The notes: generated by a model not told the origin, from the sequence alone. DNA of 64,000 nucleotides from Thiobacillus sp. (GCA_021166845.1 JAJPEP010000067.1:1-64000), one strand, 5' to 3'; positions 29,845 to 40,037 are shown, counted from the first letter of the stretch. A program made the numbers and translations.

Positions 29845-31392
29845 ATGAAAGTACGTGCACAATTCGCATTCGTCTTCAACCTGGACAAATGCATCGGTTG
29901 CCACACCTGCTCGGTGACGTGCAAGAACACCTGGACCAACCGCAAGGGCGTGGAATACGTCTGGTTCAACAACGTCGAATCCAAGCCCGGTATCGGCTAT
30001 CCCAAGCAGTGGGAGAACCAGGAGAAATGGAAAGGCGGCTGGATGCTCAATGGCGGCAAGCTGGAGCTGAAATCCGGCGGGCGCATGTCGAAGCTGCTGA
30101 ACATCTTCGCCAACCCGGACCTGCCGCAGATCGACGACTACTACGAGCCGTTCACCTACAACTACGCGCGCCTGCAGAACGCGCCGCTGTCCGAGGCGGC
30201 GCCGACCGCACGGCCGCTGTCGATGATCACCGGCGACCCCATGGAGAAAATCACCTGGGGCCCGAACTGGGAAGACGACCTCGCCGGCGAATTCTCCAAG
30301 CGCAGCGTGGACAAGAACCTGGACAACATCCAGAAGGACATGCTCGGCCAGTTCGAAAACACCTTCAACCTCTACCTGCCGCGCATCTGCAACCACTGCC
30401 TGAACCCGGCCTGCGTCGCGGCCTGCCCCTCCGGCTCGCTCTACAAGCGCGAGGAAGACGGCAGCGTACTGGTCGACCAGGACAAGTGCCGCGGCTGGCG
30501 CTTCTGCATGAGCGCCTGCCCGTACAAGAAGGTGTTCTACAACTGGGAATCCGGCAAAGCCGAGAAGTGCATCGCCTGCTACCCGCGCGTCGAATCCGGC
30601 ATGCCGACGGTGTGCTCGGAATCCTGCGTCGGCCGCATCCGCTACAACGGCATCATGCTGTATGACGCGGACAGGATCGAAGCCCTGGCCAGCACGCAGA
30701 ACGAGCAGGACCTGTACGAAGCGCAGTGCAGCATCTTCCTCGACCCCAACGACCCGGCCGTGATCGCCGCGGCACGGGCCGAGGGCATCAACGAAGACTG
30801 GATCATCGCAGCGCAGAAATCACCGATCTACAAAATGGCGATCGACTGGAAAATCGCCTTCCCGCTGCACCCGGAATTCCGCACCCTGCCGATGGTGTGG
30901 TACGTGCCGCCGCTTTCCCCGGTGCAGTCCCAGATCGACCAGGGCAACCTGCCGGTCGGCCCGGATGGCGCCATTCCCCTGGCCAGCGCGATGCGCACGC
31001 CGACCAAGTACCTGGCCAACCTGTTCACCGCAGGCAAGGAAGAGCCGATTCGCAGCTCCCTGAACCGCCTGATCGCCATGCGCAGCTACCAGCGCTCGGT
31101 GCACGTCGAAGGCGTCGCGGACACGCGCGCCCTGGAGGCGGCCGGGATCACGGAAGATCAAGCCAAGGAAATGTACCGTTACCTGGCGATCGCCAACTAC
31201 GAAGACCGCTACGTCATCCCCACCGGCCATGAGGAAGAGCGGATGGACGATGCCTACGGCTTCCAGGGCCAGAACGGCTTCACCTTCGGCAACAACTCTT
31301 CGGCAGGCATCAGCAAGGTCACCCTGTTCCCGCGTCGCCGCAAGGAAACGCTGGAACCCGCCGAACTGGCGCCGTCCGCAGACAAAAGCTGA
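29845..31392 (+). CDS. narH: respiratory nitrate reductase beta subunit
   Basis: Ferredoxin clusters CIGCHTCSVTCKNTW, CNHCLNPACVAACPSGSLYKREEDG, CRGWRFCMSACPYKKVFYNW. Confidence 0.98.
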   Translation: MKVRAQFAFVFNLDKCIGCHTCSVTCKNTWTNRKGVEYVWFNNVESKPGIGYPKQWENQEKWKGGWMLNGGKLELKSGGRMSKLLNIFANPDLPQIDDYYEPFTYNYARLQNAPLSEAAPTARPLSMITGDPMEKITWGPNWEDDLAGEFSKRSVDKNLDNIQKDMLGQFENTFNLYLPRICNHCLNPACVAACPSGSLYKREEDGSVLVDQDKCRGWRFCMSACPYKKVFYNWESGKAEKCIACYPRVESGMPTVCSESCVGRIRYNGIMLYDADRIEALASTQNEQDLYEAQCSIFLDPNDPAVIAAARAEGINEDWIIAAQKSPIYKMAIDWKIAFPLHPEFRTLPMVWYVPPLSPVQSQIDQGNLPVGPDGAIPLASAMRTPTKYLANLFTAGKEEPIRSSLNRLIAMRSYQRSVHVEGVADTRALEAAGITEDQAKEMYRYLAIANYEDRYVIPTGHEEERMDDAYGFQGQNGFTFGNNSSAGISKVTLFPRRRKETLEPAELAPSADKS

Positions 31393-31403
31393 GAAGGAAC
31401 ATC

Positions 31404-31928
31404 ATGTCCATCTACAAAATACTGTCGGCATTGCTGGATTACCCGGACCAGGCGTTGATCGACCATCTGCCGGAAATCCGCGATGAAATCGGGAAAAGCC
31501 AGGATATCGACACGGCGGAAAAGGAATCCATGCGGAAGCTGCTTGATCACCTGGCCAATACGCCGCTGATCGATCTGCAGGAAGATTACGTGAAGACGTT
31601 CGATCTGACGCCGGAGCACAGTCTGCATCTGACCCACCATCTGTTCGGCGACGACAACGACAGGAATCGCGGCCCGGCGCTGATCGACCTCGGCGAGCTG
31701 TACAAGGATTACGGCATCACGGTGGCGAGCAACGAGCTGCCCGACTTTCTGCCGCTGGTCCTGGAATTCGCCGCCATGCTGGAAGACAACGAGGCAACAA
31801 CTTTCCTGTCCGACGCCAACAAGGTGCTGACGGTGCTGACCGACAATCTGACCAAGGCAGGCACCCCCTATGCGCCCCTGCTTTCCATCGTTAAAAGCCG
31901 CGCCACGCTCACCCGTCTGGCCGCTTAA
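31404..31928 (+). CDS. narJ: nitrate reductase molybdenum cofactor assembly chaperone
   Basis: YKILSALLDYPDQALIDHLPEI..., LFGDDNDRNRGPALIDLGELYKDYG; position narH-narJ-narI. Confidence 0.94.
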   Translation: MSIYKILSALLDYPDQALIDHLPEIRDEIGKSQDIDTAEKESMRKLLDHLANTPLIDLQEDYVKTFDLTPEHSLHLTHHLFGDDNDRNRGPALIDLGELYKDYGITVASNELPDFLPLVLEFAAMLEDNEATTFLSDANKVLTVLTDNLTKAGTPYAPLLSIVKSRATLTRLAA

Positions 31929-31939
31929 GGAGGTATGAA

Positions 31940-32650
31940 ATGAACGAATCTATGTATAGCTGGAACAACCTGATTTTTGGTTTTTACCCTTATATCGCCC
32001 TGAGCGTGTTCGTGATCGGCAGCTGGATCCGCTTCGACCGCGAGCAATACGGCTGGACCAGCGCGTCCAGCCAGTTGCTCTCCACGGCGGGTATGCGCCT
32101 GTCCAGCAACCTGTTCCACATCGGCGTCATCGGCATCTTCTTCGGCCACCTGGTCGGCCTGCTGGCGCCCTACGCCATCTGGGGCACCATCGGCCTGTCC
32201 TCGCTCGGCAAGCAGAACATCGCCATGTACGGCGGCGGCTTCCTCGGTATCCTGTGCATGATCGGCGGCGCGATGCTGATGTGGCGCCGCATGACCAACC
32301 CGCGTGTGCGGGCGACCAGCCGTACGTCGGATATTTTCATCCTGGCCTGGGTGCTGATTACCCTGGGTTTCGGCCTGGCCACCACCTTCACCACCGCGCA
32401 CCACGCCGCGCAGGGCAGTGCCGACACCATGATGGCGCTCGCGCAGTGGGCCAAAAGCATCGTGCTGTTCAGTCCGAAGCCGGAACTGGTGGGCAGCGTC
32501 GAAATGGTGTTCCGCATCCACCTGTTCTTCGGCCTGTCGCTGTTCCTGCTGTTCCCGTTCACCCGTCTGGTGCACATCTGGAGCTTCCCGATCGGTTATC
32601 TGACGCGTTCCTACCAGATCGTGCGCACCAAGCGCCGCATCGCGCAGTAA
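31940..32650 (+). CDS. narI: respiratory nitrate reductase gamma subunit (cytochrome b)
   Basis: FGFYPYIALSVFVIGSWIRFDREQYGWTSASSQLLS, FHIGVIGIFFGHLVGLL. Confidence 0.97.
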   Translation: MNESMYSWNNLIFGFYPYIALSVFVIGSWIRFDREQYGWTSASSQLLSTAGMRLSSNLFHIGVIGIFFGHLVGLLAPYAIWGTIGLSSLGKQNIAMYGGGFLGILCMIGGAMLMWRRMTNPRVRATSRTSDIFILAWVLITLGFGLATTFTTAHHAAQGSADTMMALAQWAKSIVLFSPKPELVGSVEMVFRIHLFFGLSLFLLFPFTRLVHIWSFPIGYLTRSYQIVRTKRRIAQ

Positions 32651-32665
32651 CCCATCCGCTGAACC

Positions 32666-32697
32666 GGGCGCCGCCACTCCTTCGGGTGGCAGCGCCC
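32666..32697 (+). terminator. hairpin after narI (GGGCGC-c-GCCAC / GTGGC-a-GCGCCC), followed by a weak T-rich stretch
   Basis: 11 paired positions with one C/A mismatch, 8-nt loop tccttcgg; downstream tcccacttttg. Confidence 0.5.
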
Positions 32698-32773
32698 TCC
32701 CACTTTTGTCGTATCGTCATGACCGATCCCAGCACCCGTAAAGACCTCACCCGGGTCCAAAAAGGGAGCCCGC

Positions 32774-33178
32774 ATGTTACATAAGCTTGGCTGGCTCATC
32801 CTGGTGGTCGCGGTCGGTATCGGCGTGCACTTCGCGTTGCAAAACATCATCCAGAGCGGCGATCCGGAAAAGCGGCGAGGCCCGGACCTGGCCAAAGTGG
32901 AACGACTGGAAACCGCCGACCCCGTTCGCGGCGCCAAGGTACGTGCCGGCATGGTCAAGTACGAATCCATCTGCCGCCTGTGCCACCACCGCACCGGCCA
33001 GGGAGGCAAGTTCACGCCGCCCATTGCCGGCCTGACCGCAGAACGGGTCGAATTGATGCTGAAGCTGTACCGCAGCGGCGCCCACGTGGGGCCGATGACC
33101 AATCTGATGGCGCCGTGGGCAGCCGAGCTGTCCGACGAAGACATCGGCAACCTGGCAGCGTACGTAGAAACCTTATAA
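32774..33178 (+). CDS. membrane-anchored monohaem cytochrome c
   Basis: N-terminal TM anchor, single CxxCH (YESICRLCHHRTGQGGKFTPPIAGL), C-terminal MAPWAAELSDEDIGNLAAYVETL. Confidence 0.88.
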   Translation: MLHKLGWLILVVAVGIGVHFALQNIIQSGDPEKRRGPDLAKVERLETADPVRGAKVRAGMVKYESICRLCHHRTGQGGKFTPPIAGLTAERVELMLKLYRSGAHVGPMTNLMAPWAAELSDEDIGNLAAYVETL

Positions 33179-33188
33179 GGAAAATATT

Positions 33189-34040
33189 GTGCCGAATCTC
33201 TTGCGTAGAGGTTTCCTGGTCCGCAGCGTGGTCCTGTTCGCAGCGTCTGTCGTTCCGACACAGCCTGCCCGGGCCGCCGCCATCACCAATCTCAACGAGG
33301 CCATCAACAAGGCTGGTCGCATACGCATGTTGTCGCAACGTATGGCCAAGGCCTATTGCCAGATTGGCCTGAACATCCTAACCGACAAGTCACGCCACAT
33401 CCTGGAGGTGTCCGTCAATCTCTACCAGGAACACCTGAAAGAACTCAAGGCCTTTGCCCCGTCGGCGGATATAAAAGCCATCTACGCGGATCTGGATGCC
33501 AACTGGCAACTCTACCGCCAGCTCCTGAGCGGAACGCCCAGCCTGAACAACGCGCGACTCATTGCAAAAATCAACGAGGATGCTTTGCGTGTAGCCCACT
33601 TGGGCACGACACAATTCGAGCTCTCATCCCCTACCAGCGTGGGCCGTCTGATCAATATCTCCGGCCGACAGCGCATGCTGTCGCAACGCCTGGCCAAGTT
33701 TTACATGTTCCGACAGTGGGGGATCAGCACCCCGGGCATGGACGCCGAGATGCAGATCGCCAAACGCGAATTCGTTAGCGCCCTGAATGCATTGGATCAT
33801 GCTCCCGAAAACACCGGCAAGATCAATGGCGAATTGAGCATGGCCCGTACCCAGTGGATTTTCTTCGAGAATGCCCTGCAAGAACAGAATGTCGGCAAAA
33901 AGAATCCACATTACGCCACCAATGTGGCCACCACTAGCGAACGCATTCTCGAAATGATGGATCGTGTTACCGAGCTTTATGGACAGCTGCCCGCTTCATC
34001 CCCCGTCGCAGCTCCTGCCACCCGGCCGGCACGACGCTGA
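33189..34040 (+). CDS. stand-alone periplasmic protein with two PilJ/NarX-sensor-like repeats
   Basis: Signal sequence with RRGFLV twin-Arg-like motif; two copies of AGRIRMLSQRMAK / SGRQRMLSQRLAK; no kinase or MCP domain. Start appears to be GTG 33189. Confidence 0.8.
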   Translation: MPNLLRRGFLVRSVVLFAASVVPTQPARAAAITNLNEAINKAGRIRMLSQRMAKAYCQIGLNILTDKSRHILEVSVNLYQEHLKELKAFAPSADIKAIYADLDANWQLYRQLLSGTPSLNNARLIAKINEDALRVAHLGTTQFELSSPTSVGRLINISGRQRMLSQRLAKFYMFRQWGISTPGMDAEMQIAKREFVSALNALDHAPENTGKINGELSMARTQWIFFENALQEQNVGKKNPHYATNVATTSERILEMMDRVTELYGQLPASSPVAAPATRPARR

Positions 34041-34189
34041 TCCTGGGACAGGAAGAACATAGGCGCGGGTGTACCAATGCGCGACCGTAAACGAATCCCA
34101 GGACGATAGCGGCGGCGCGGCGTGAACGGCTGATCGAAGGACGCCTTGTAAACCGAAGACGCTACCCCACTGTCTCGCGCCTGCGGATC

Positions 34190-34408
34190 TCAAGCCGCCA
34201 CGACCCGAACAGTCCGCCCGAGACACTGCACCGTCCGATTCGCCCGTATTTTCGCCGTCTTGCGACTTTCGGGCTGGCCGTCAACGGTGACTTCGCCGTT
34301 GGCGATCATCAACTTGCCCTGCCCGCCGCTGTCGGCGATTCCGGTGAGTTTGAGCAGGTCGCACAGCGCGACATATTCTCCATGCAGCGTGAATTCCAGG
34401 GTGTCCAT
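34190..34408 (-). CDS. S4-domain RNA-binding protein
   Basis: MDTLEFTLHGEYVALCDLLKLTGIADSGGQGKLMIANGEVTVDGQPESRKTAKIRANRTV. Confidence 0.85.
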   Translation of the reverse strand: MDTLEFTLHGEYVALCDLLKLTGIADSGGQGKLMIANGEVTVDGQPESRKTAKIRANRTVQCLGRTVRVVAA

Positions 34409-34412
34409 GGCC

Positions 34413-34715
34413 TTATGCGCCGCGCCGCCGCCACAGATAGCGATACACAAAGCCCGGATACGCGAACACCACGAACAGCGCAGCATTGACTGCGTAGAAC
34501 TCCCAATTCTGCTTGTGGACGTCGCCCCCCCTGCTTTCCAGCAGCAGCGCGATGCCGCCCACCACGAAAAACATCACGATCAATTCCAGCAACCGCCAGG
34601 CGAAATTCTTGCTGCCGCCCCTAGGCCGGATGACGAAGAAAATCCGCTCGACGAGGAACGGCAGGTTGGCGGCGATGAACGCCAGGATCAGCAGCAGGGT
34701 GGTGGAGAAATTCAC
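34413..34715 (-). CDS. DUF2818 family membrane protein
   Basis: NLPFLVERIFFVIRP..KNFAWRLLELIVMFFVVGGIALLLE..GDVHKQNWEFYAVNAALFVVFAYPGFVYRYLW; immediately downstream of nuoN; GTG start. Confidence 0.85.
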   Translation of the reverse strand: MNFSTTLLLILAFIAANLPFLVERIFFVIRPRGGSKNFAWRLLELIVMFFVVGGIALLLESRGGDVHKQNWEFYAVNAALFVVFAYPGFVYRYLWRRRGA

Positions 34716-34784
34716 GTTAAATTCAACACGTTAAATTCAAATAGTCAGGTAACGCCGGAGCAGGCCTGCTCCGGCGGAAATAAT

Positions 34785-36230
34785 TCAGAAGGAAGCGCCG
34801 ATGGCGTGCATGCATACCGCCATCAGCGGCTGCGGCAGGATGCCAAGCGCCAGTACGGCAAGGCCGTTGGCCGACATGATGATTCGGGTATCGGGACTGG
34901 CAGTGATTGGGCTGGTGTCGTGCGGAGTATCGAAATACATCAGCTTGACGATGCGCAGGTAGTAGAACGCGCCGATCAGCGAGAACAGAACCGCCGCCAC
35001 CGCCAGCCACACGTAGCCGATCTCGACCACCGCCTGCAGCACCGACAGCTTGGCGTAGAAGCCGACCGTCGGCGGCACGCCGGCCATCGAGAACATCAGG
35101 AGCAGCATCAGGAAGGCCAGCCACGGGCTGCGGCGGTTGAGCCCCTTGAAGTCCTCAAGCTTGTCGGCCTCGAAGCCGGCGCGCGACAGCAGCAGGATCA
35201 TGCCGAAGCCGCCCAGGCTCATCAGCGCGTACACCAGCACGTAGAACATCGCGCTGCCGTAGCCGTTCTGCGAGCCGGCCAGGATGCCCAGCAGCATGAA
35301 GCCCATGTGCGAGATGGTCGAATATGCGAGCATGCGCTTGAGGTTGGTTTGCGCGATGGCCGCGATGTTGCCGACCGCCATCGACAGCACCGCCAGGATT
35401 ACCAGCATGTCGCGCCATTCTGCCACCTGCGATTCCAGCCCCTGTCCCAGGATGCGCACGACGAAGGCGAAGGCGGCGATCTTGGGCGCGGAGCCGATGA
35501 ACAGCGTCATCGCGGTCGGGGCGCCGTGGTAGACGTCCGGCACCCACATGTGGAACGGCACGGCGCCCAGTTTGAAAGCCAGCCCGGCGACGATGAAGAC
35601 GATGCCGAACACCAGGGGAATGCGCAGGTCGGTGCCATCGGACAGATTCTGCGCGATGTCGGCCAGCGCCAGCGTGCCGGTCACGCCGTAAATCATCGAC
35701 ATGCCATAGAGCAGCATGCCCGACGCCAGCGCACCCAGGACGAAGTATTTCATCGCCGCCTCGGACGCCACGCCGGAATCGCGCTGCAATGCAACCATGG
35801 CATACAGGGACAGCGACAGCAGTTCGAGGCCGAGATACAGCGTGAGGAAATGGCTGGCCGACACCATCACCATCATGCCCAGCAGCGCAAACAGCGCCAG
35901 CACGAAGAATTCGCCCTTATAGAGCCCGCGTGTCCGCAGGTAGTCGCGCGAATACACCAGCACCGTGGCGACGGTCAGATAGAGGAACAGCTTCAACACG
36001 TCGGACAGCGGATCGTCGATGAAGAGGCCGCCGAGCGCCAGCACCGGCATGGTGGAGAAATCGTTCACGGTGAGGAAAGCCGCGCCGGCCAGCGTGGCCA
36101 GCGACAACACATATGCGATATAGCGCTTGCTGTCGTCGACGGCGGCGTCGATCACCAGGATCAGCGAGACCATCGCCAGCACGAAGATCTCGGGCAGTGC
36201 TGAGGCGAATTGAGTGAGGAAATCGCTCAT
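34785..36230 (-). CDS. nuoN: NADH-quinone oxidoreductase subunit N
   Basis: Polytopic proton-pumping subunit motifs ([30 protein letters not shown]); gene order. Confidence 0.96.
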   Translation of the reverse strand: MSDFLTQFASALPEIFVLAMVSLILVIDAAVDDSKRYIAYVLSLATLAGAAFLTVNDFSTMPVLALGGLFIDDPLSDVLKLFLYLTVATVLVYSRDYLRTRGLYKGEFFVLALFALLGMMVMVSASHFLTLYLGLELLSLSLYAMVALQRDSGVASEAAMKYFVLGALASGMLLYGMSMIYGVTGTLALADIAQNLSDGTDLRIPLVFGIVFIVAGLAFKLGAVPFHMWVPDVYHGAPTAMTLFIGSAPKIAAFAFVVRILGQGLESQVAEWRDMLVILAVLSMAVGNIAAIAQTNLKRMLAYSTISHMGFMLLGILAGSQNGYGSAMFYVLVYALMSLGGFGMILLLSRAGFEADKLEDFKGLNRRSPWLAFLMLLLMFSMAGVPPTVGFYAKLSVLQAVVEIGYVWLAVAAVLFSLIGAFYYLRIVKLMYFDTPHDTSPITASPDTRIIMSANGLAVLALGILPQPLMAVCMHAIGASF

Positions 36231-36239
36231 CTTGGAACC

Positions 36240-37724
36240 TTAAGGCAGTTTGCTTTGGGCGACGTGCGCCAGCAGGTCGACCACCGACGCGTGCATGACA
36301 TCGGTGAACGGCCTGGGATACAGGCCCATGGCAAGCACGCTGACGGCGAGCACGCCGAGCAGCAGGATCTCGCGCGCGTTGATGTCGCGCATCTCCTCGA
36401 CGTGCGGGTTGGTGACCGCGCCGAATACCACGCGCTTGTACATCCACAGGGTATACGCCGCACCGAGGATCAGCGTGGTGGCGGCAACGAATGCGAACCA
36501 GAAGTTGACCTGGGTGGCCGACAAAATGACCATGAATTCGCCGACAAAACCGCTGGTGGCGGGCAGGCCCGCATTGGCCATGGCGAACAGCATGAAGAAG
36601 GCGGCGAACACCGGCATCCTGTTGACCAGTCCGCCATAATCCTTGATCTGGCGCGAATGCAGGCGGTCGTACATGACGCCGATGCACAGGAACAGCGCCG
36701 CCGAGACGAAACCGTGCGAGATCATCTGCACCAGCCCGCCCTCGGCGCCGAGCGGATTGAACATGAAGAAACCGAGGGTGACGAAGCCCATGTGCGCGAT
36801 CGACGAATAGGCGATGAGCTTCTTCATGTCGGCCTGCACCAGCGCGACCAGACCGATGTAGGCGACGGCGATCAGCGACAGCATGATGATGAACCAGGCG
36901 AGTTCGTGGCTGGCATCCGGCAGGATCGGCAGGATGAAGCGCAGGAAGCCGTAGGCGCCGACCTTCAGCGTGATCGCCGCCAGCACCACCGAGCCGCCGG
37001 TAGGCGCCTCGACGTGGGCGTCCGGCAGCCAGGTGTGCACCGGCCACATCGGCACCTTGACCCCGAATGCCAGCAGGAAGGAGAAGAACATGAGCGTCTG
37101 CGCAGTCATGCCGAGCGGAGTGGCGTGCCAGGTCTGGATGTCGAAGCTGCCGCCCGACTGGAAGTAGAGGTAGATCAGCGACACCAGCATCAGCAGCGAA
37201 CCGAGCAGGGTGTAGAGAAAGAACTTCAACGCGGCATACACGCGGTTCGGGCCGCCCCACACGCCGATGATCAGGTAGAGCGGAATCAGCATGCCTTCGA
37301 AGAAGACATAGAACAGGATGCCGTCGAGCGCTGCGAACACGCCGTTGATGAGGCCGGACATGATGAGGAACGCGGCCATGTACTGCGCGACCTTGTCCTG
37401 GATCACCCGCCAGCCGGCGATCACCACCAGCACGGTGACGAAGCTGTTCAGCAGCACCAGCGGCATCGAGATGCCGTCGACGCCGAGATGATAGTGGACG
37501 TTGAACGCCGGGATCCATGCCGCCTTCTCGACGAACTGCATCGCCGAGGTGCCGGTGTCGAATCCGGTGACCAGCGGAATCGCGACGGCGAGGCCCAGCA
37601 GCGCACCGGCCAGCGCAGCCCAGCGCGCCAGCGCGGCGTTGCGGTCGGAGCCGGTGGCGAGCACCGCCACCCCGGCCAGAATCGGGACCCAGATAACGAG
37701 GGAGAGAATCGACTGTCCGAACAT
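36240..37724 (-). CDS. nuoM: NADH-quinone oxidoreductase subunit M
   Basis: FGVKVPMWPVHTWLPDAHVEAPTGGSVVLAAITLKVGAYGFLRF. Confidence 0.97.
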   Translation of the reverse strand: MFGQSILSLVIWVPILAGVAVLATGSDRNAALARWAALAGALLGLAVAIPLVTGFDTGTSAMQFVEKAAWIPAFNVHYHLGVDGISMPLVLLNSFVTVLVVIAGWRVIQDKVAQYMAAFLIMSGLINGVFAALDGILFYVFFEGMLIPLYLIIGVWGGPNRVYAALKFFLYTLLGSLLMLVSLIYLYFQSGGSFDIQTWHATPLGMTAQTLMFFSFLLAFGVKVPMWPVHTWLPDAHVEAPTGGSVVLAAITLKVGAYGFLRFILPILPDASHELAWFIIMLSLIAVAYIGLVALVQADMKKLIAYSSIAHMGFVTLGFFMFNPLGAEGGLVQMISHGFVSAALFLCIGVMYDRLHSRQIKDYGGLVNRMPVFAAFFMLFAMANAGLPATSGFVGEFMVILSATQVNFWFAFVAATTLILGAAYTLWMYKRVVFGAVTNPHVEEMRDINAREILLLGVLAVSVLAMGLYPRPFTDVMHASVVDLLAHVAQSKLP

Positions 37725-37734
37725 GGGGTTTGTT

Positions 37735-39732
37735 TTAGTTGAGCCGCGCGAACCACGTCACCAGGGCAAACACCCCGATCAGCATGGCAAAGGCGTAGTG
37801 GTAGATGTAGCCGGACTGGAAGGCCTTCAGCAAACGGGACGCGCGTTCGACCAGATGGACCGTGCCGTTGATGAAGAAGCCGTCGATCACGTTCTGGTCG
37901 CCGCGCCGCCACAAAGCGCCGCCGAGCACGCGCGCGCCCTTGGCGAACAGCCAGCCATAGAGTTCGTCGAACCAGTACTTGTTGAGCAGCAGCCGATGCA
38001 GGAACTTGAAGCGTTGCGCGATGGCCGCCGGGATATCCGGGCGCTTGAGGTAGAAAAATGCCGACAGCCCCACGCCTGCCACCGCCAGCCAGAATGGCAG
38101 CGTCATCACCGCGTGCAGGCCCATCGCCGCAGCACCGTGGAAATGCAGGTTGAGTTCGTGCATCACCGGATGGCGGTCGGCGACGTAGATCGCGCTGCCG
38201 AAATAATCGCCGAACAGCATCGGCTCGATGATCATGTAGCCGATCGCCAGCGAGGGCAACGCCAGCGCCAGCAAGGGCCCGGTCACCACCCACGGCGTTT
38301 CGTGCGGCGTGCCGCCATGGCCGTGATGCGCGTCCGGCTCGTTGCCGTGGGCGTGCCCCTGGTGAAAACGCTCCTTGCCGTGGAACACCAGGAAATACAT
38401 GCGGAAGGAATAGTAGGCGGTGATGAACACCCCGAGCAGTACCGCAACATAGGCGAATCCCGAGCCGGGCAGGTGCGACAGCTTGACCGCCTCGATGATG
38501 GTTTCCTTGGAATAGAAGCCCGACAGGAACGGGGTGCCGATCAGCGCAAGCGAGCCGATCAGCGAGGTGATCCAGGTGATCGGCATGTATTTCTTCAGGC
38601 CGCCCATGTAGCGGATGTCCTGATTGTGGTGCATGGCGATGATGACCGAACCCGCGGCGAGGAACAGCAGCGCCTTGAAGAAGGCGTGCGTCATCAGGTG
38701 GAACACCGCGACCGAATAGGCCGAGGCGCCCAGCGCCACCGTCATGTAGCCGAGCTGCGACAGCGTCGAATAGGCCACCACGCGCTTGATGTCGTTTTGC
38801 ACGATGCCGAGAAAGCCCATGAACAGCGCGGTGATCGCGCCGATCACCATGATGAAGCTCAAGGCCACGTCGGACAATTCAAACAGCGGCGACATGCGCG
38901 CGACCATGAAGATGCCGGCGGTCACCATCGTCGCCGCATGGATCAGCGCGGAGATCGGCGTCGGGCCTTCCATCGAGTCGGGCAGCCAGACATGCAGCGG
39001 AAACTGCGCCGACTTGCCCATCGCGCCGATGAACAGGAGGATCCCGATCACCGTCATCAGCATCCACGGCGCGCCGGGCCACAGGGTGATGGTCTCCTTG
39101 GCGAGCGACGGCGCCTTGGCGAACACGGTGGCATAATCGAGCGAGCCGAAGTTGGCCAGCACCAGGCCGATACCGAGGATGAAGCCGAAATCGCCGACGC
39201 GGTTGACCAGGAAGGCCTTGAGGTTGGCGTAGATCGCCGTCTCTTTCGTGTACCAGAAGCCGATCAGCAGGTAGGAGACGAGGCCCACCGCTTCCCAGCC
39301 GAAGAACAGCTGCAGGAAGTTATTGCTCATCACCAGCATCAGCATCGAAAAGGTGAACAGCGAAATGTAGCTGAAAAAGCGCTGGTAGCCGGGGTCGTCG
39401 TGCATGTAGCCGATGGTGTAGATGTGCACCATCAGCGATACGAAGGTGACGACCAGCATCATCATCGCGGTCAGCGCATCGATCAGGAAGCCGACCTCGA
39501 AGCGCAGATCGCCCAGCACCATCCAGGTATAGACGGTGCCGTTGTAGGTATGGCCAGCGAGCACGTCCTGGAACACCAGCACCGATGCGATGAGCGAAGC
39601 CGCCACCCCGGCGATGGCGACGACATGGGCGCCGGTACGTCCAATCAGCTTGCCGAACATACCCGCGGCGATCGCGCCGAGAAGCGGCGCCAGCGGCACG
39701 ATCAGATAGAGCGTCTGCATGTCCATCGTCAT
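37735..39732 (-). CDS. nuoL: NADH-quinone oxidoreductase subunit L
   Basis: GKSAQFPLHVWLPDSMEGPTPISALIHAATMVTAGIFMVAR. Confidence 0.97.
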   Translation of the reverse strand: MTMDMQTLYLIVPLAPLLGAIAAGMFGKLIGRTGAHVVAIAGVAASLIASVLVFQDVLAGHTYNGTVYTWMVLGDLRFEVGFLIDALTAMMMLVVTFVSLMVHIYTIGYMHDDPGYQRFFSYISLFTFSMLMLVMSNNFLQLFFGWEAVGLVSYLLIGFWYTKETAIYANLKAFLVNRVGDFGFILGIGLVLANFGSLDYATVFAKAPSLAKETITLWPGAPWMLMTVIGILLFIGAMGKSAQFPLHVWLPDSMEGPTPISALIHAATMVTAGIFMVARMSPLFELSDVALSFIMVIGAITALFMGFLGIVQNDIKRVVAYSTLSQLGYMTVALGASAYSVAVFHLMTHAFFKALLFLAAGSVIIAMHHNQDIRYMGGLKKYMPITWITSLIGSLALIGTPFLSGFYSKETIIEAVKLSHLPGSGFAYVAVLLGVFITAYYSFRMYFLVFHGKERFHQGHAHGNEPDAHHGHGGTPHETPWVVTGPLLALALPSLAIGYMIIEPMLFGDYFGSAIYVADRHPVMHELNLHFHGAAAMGLHAVMTLPFWLAVAGVGLSAFFYLKRPDIPAAIAQRFKFLHRLLLNKYWFDELYGWLFAKGARVLGGALWRRGDQNVIDGFFINGTVHLVERASRLLKAFQSGYIYHYAFAMLIGVFALVTWFARLN

Positions 39733-40037
39733 CAGCCTTTCAGATGGTCGAGGTCATCGACGTTGATCGTACGCAGGTTGCGGAATAGCACCACCAGGAT
39801 CGCCAGGCCGATGGCCGATTCGGCCGCAGCGACAGTGAGGATGAAAAAGACGAAGATCTGGCCGTGGATGTCGCCCAGATAATGCGAAAACGCGATGAAG
39901 TTCATGTTCACCGCCAGCAGCATCAGTTCGATCGCCATCAGAAGGATGATCACGTTCTTGCGGTTGAGGAAGATGCCCAGCACGCTGATGGCGAACAGGA
40001 TGCCACCCAGCACCAGGTAATGCGACAAGGAAATCAT
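39732..40037 (-). CDS. nuoK: NADH-quinone oxidoreductase subunit K
   Basis: [30 protein letters not shown]. Confidence 0.96.
   Translation of the reverse strand: MISLSHYLVLGGILFAISVLGIFLNRKNVIILLMAIELMLLAVNMNFIAFSHYLGDIHGQIFVFFILTVAAAESAIGLAILVVLFRNLRTINVDDLDHLKG

Noticed and set aside
34041-34103. Inverted repeat TCCTGGGA (34041-34048) / TCCCAGGA (34096-34103) after the PilJ-like gene
   Set aside because: 47-nt spacing, only 8 bp, no T-tract; could be chance. Not called as terminator.
34260-36203. 647-aa plus-strand ORF opposite nuoN/DUF2818
   Set aside because: Same antisense GC-bias artefact; low-complexity HRQ-rich translation.
37501-39882. 793-aa plus-strand ORF opposite nuoL/nuoM
   Set aside because: His/Gln/Arg-rich antisense artefact of third-codon GC bias; nuoL/nuoM are unambiguous on the other strand.
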